Origin: Urechis unicinctus
Lineage: Eukaryota > Annelida > Polychaeta > Xenopneusta > Urechidae
Direction of reading: 5' to 3'
Length of the DNA stretch: 64,000 bases
Assembly: GCA_034190875.2 (NCBI GenBank)
Contig: CM067344.1
Span: 27,973,208-28,037,207 of the forward strand
The notes under the pieces are model-generated. The model was given only the letters and a program-made list of their open reading frames with translations. It ran no database searches and had not been told where the DNA came from. The translations under genes were made by a program, and so were the position numbers. How positions within the stretch are numbered: the first letter of the stretch is position 1; every line of letters starts with the position of its first letter. Below, piece by piece: positions 62,458 through 64,000 of the stretch.

Positions 62458-62884
62458 TCGGATTCCTGTGGGTACGGGGGTGGAATAGGCCCTCTGTATC
62501 CTCCTGCATGCCGTAAGAGGCGACTAATAGGGGGCAACCTGTTGGCCGTGGGTTGAGACTCGTGTTGGTGGGCAATGGGTTCCTGGCGGTTGAGTGGAGA
62601 GGTCTTTGGGAGGGCCATATCTGCAAAACACCACTATGGGCCGTATTTCACCTAGACGAGAGGCTGGGATGACCTGGTCCAGTCAATCGGCTGGTGGCGA
62701 CTTGCCCTAGGTTAATATTTGCATTTTTATCTTTTTCATCATCCACGTGTTTTTTCGTCTTTTTTCCATTTACTCTAGAAGGCGGCAACTAAGGACAAAC
62801 TTATCTCTTCATATATATCCCACCTTTTAGCGTTAATAACACATATGTGTTGGTGTGCCGTTAAACCCTATTCTCACTCACTCA
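62458..62884 (+). repeat. SINE copy E, full length, with 10-bp target-site duplication
   Basis: A perfect direct repeat CGTGTATGGA lies at 62,448-62,457 and 62,885-62,894. Between them lie the head (TGCCGTAAGAGGCGACTA, then GGGTTGAGACTCGTG as a B-box-like site), the body (CTAGACGAGAGGCTGGGATG), a T-rich segment, and the tail TGTTGGTGTGCCGTTAAACC ending CTCACTCACTCA. It is the reference copy for the others and the most recent. Confidence 0.92.
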
Positions 62885-62894
62885 CGTGTATGGA

Positions 62895-63251
62895 ACGGGC
62901 GCCATGCTGATGGGAATCATTGGACGAAGCCATTACCCAAACCTTTTCCGCTTCGTTAGGTAACATGAACGGAGAACCATTTGTGACCCTTGATAACCGC
63001 CTTCCCTTCTCACGTTTGTTCAGTACTCTACGTTAATTAAGCTTCACAGTTCGCGGGCTCCATCTACACAGTGCCTCGCCACTGATGAGACTAATGACGG
63101 GCTTAATGAGCGATGATTGCTTTTCTTGTCGTGAAACGCCCCTATTCTTAGTCTCTAATATATAAACCATTTATAAATTAGCTGCTGGGTTGAAAAGTGC
63201 GCCTTCAGATCACGACAACCTTCCCCTAGCGGTGCCCACAGCAACTGACCA
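62895..63251. other. Nothing recognised
   Basis: About 350 bp of unique-looking DNA between the SINE and the terminal minisatellite. Confidence 0.5.
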
Positions 63252-64000
63252 GACCACGCATGCAGGTGCCTGTGCAACCCACGACTACCTACCTGACCAC
63301 GCATAGAGGTGCCTGTGCAACCCACGACTACCTACCTGACCACGCATTCAGGTGTCTGTACAACCCACGACTACCTACCTGACCACGCATAGAGGTGCCT
63401 GTACAACCCACGACTACCTACCTGACCACGCATAGAGGTGTCTCTACAACCCACGACTACCTACCTGACCACGCATAGAGGTGTCTCTACAACCCACGAC
63501 TACCTACCTGACCACGCATAGAGGTGTCTCTACAACCCACGACTACCTACCTGACCACGCATAGAGGTGCCTGTACAACCCACGACTACCTACCTGACCA
63601 CGCATAGAGGTGTCTATGCAACCCACGACTACCTACCTGACCACGCATAGAGGTGCCTGTACAACCCACGACTACCTACCTGACCACGCATAGAGGTGTC
63701 TCTACAACCCACGACTACCTACCTGACCACGCATAGAGGTGTCTGTACAACCCACGACTACCTACCTGACCACGCATAGAGGTGTCTGTACAACCCACGA
63801 CTACCTACCTGACCACGCATAGAGGTGTCTCTACAACCCACGACTACCTACCTGACCACGCATGCAGGTGTCTGTACAACCCACGACTACCTACCTGACC
63901 ACGCATAGAGGTGTCTCTACAACCCACGACTACCTACCTGACTACGCATGCAGGTGCCTGTACAACCCACGACTACCTACCTGACCACGCATAGAGGCGC
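63252..64000. repeat. 43-bp minisatellite, truncated by the window edge
   Basis: About 17 units of GACCACGCATAGAGGTG, a variable CCTGTAC / TCTCTAC / CCTGTGC part, and AACCCACGACTACCTACCT. Units differ mainly at four or five fixed positions. The array continues past the end of the window. Confidence 0.97.

Noticed and set aside
63252-64000. CRISPR-like look of regular repeats
   Set aside because: Units are head-to-tail with no unique spacers and the setting is eukaryotic, so it is a minisatellite.

Overview
The window reads as nuclear DNA of a marine invertebrate, most likely a mollusc and perhaps a gastropod. Genes are split by introns with standard GT/AG sites. Repeats are abundant: long (TA)n, (TG)n and (TC)n tracts, four long minisatellites, SINEs, a decayed LINE and small DNA transposons. 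The mollusc guess rests on a SINE family whose head (TGCCGTAAGAGGCGACTA) and CTCACTCACTCAC tail resemble, from memory, a SINE of abalone-like gastropods. No operons, CRISPR arrays or other prokaryotic features are present.

Region by region. Positions 1-24,800 are less AT-rich than the rest and nearly gene-free. They hold microsatellites (104-490), two decayed SINEs (3.4-4.2 kb), one convincing exon for the N-terminus of a membrane protein (minus strand, 4,407-4,540), and three minisatellites: about 45 bp at 10.7-11.4 kb, 19 bp at 13.3-15.8 kb with a 456-bp higher-order period, and 26 bp at 19.1-20.1 kb. From about 24.8 kb the DNA is more AT-rich and carries the recognisable genes. Positions 24.8-35 kb hold decayed coding-like patches, a (TA)n tract, a 5-bp-TSD hAT-like transposon with a second small element inside it, a possible small minus-strand gene, and a dead CR1-like LINE.

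The gene core is 35.6-55.6 kb. A MAJIN-like gene (meiotic telomere-to-nuclear-envelope tether) on the plus strand ends tail-to-tail with a complete four-exon IQCC-like gene on the minus strand (37,027-42,259). About 1.2 kb beyond the IQCC start lies a divergent candidate first exon (43,489-43,624). An unidentified plus-strand gene has three phase-matched coding exons (47,545-47,600, 54,985-55,196, 55,486-55,577) and continues past the last donor. No functional link between these genes is evident. IQCC intron 1 is loaded with repeats.

Positions 55.6-64 kb are repeat-dominated: SINE copies (one with a perfect 10-bp target-site duplication), a degenerate tandem array, two of the four copies of a small transposon family (8-bp target-site duplications, inside full of a CCCCGTCGTACAA motif), and a 43-bp minisatellite running off the right edge. 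That transposon family, and the filled-versus-empty site pair at 29.4/40.9 kb, are the most noteworthy observations.
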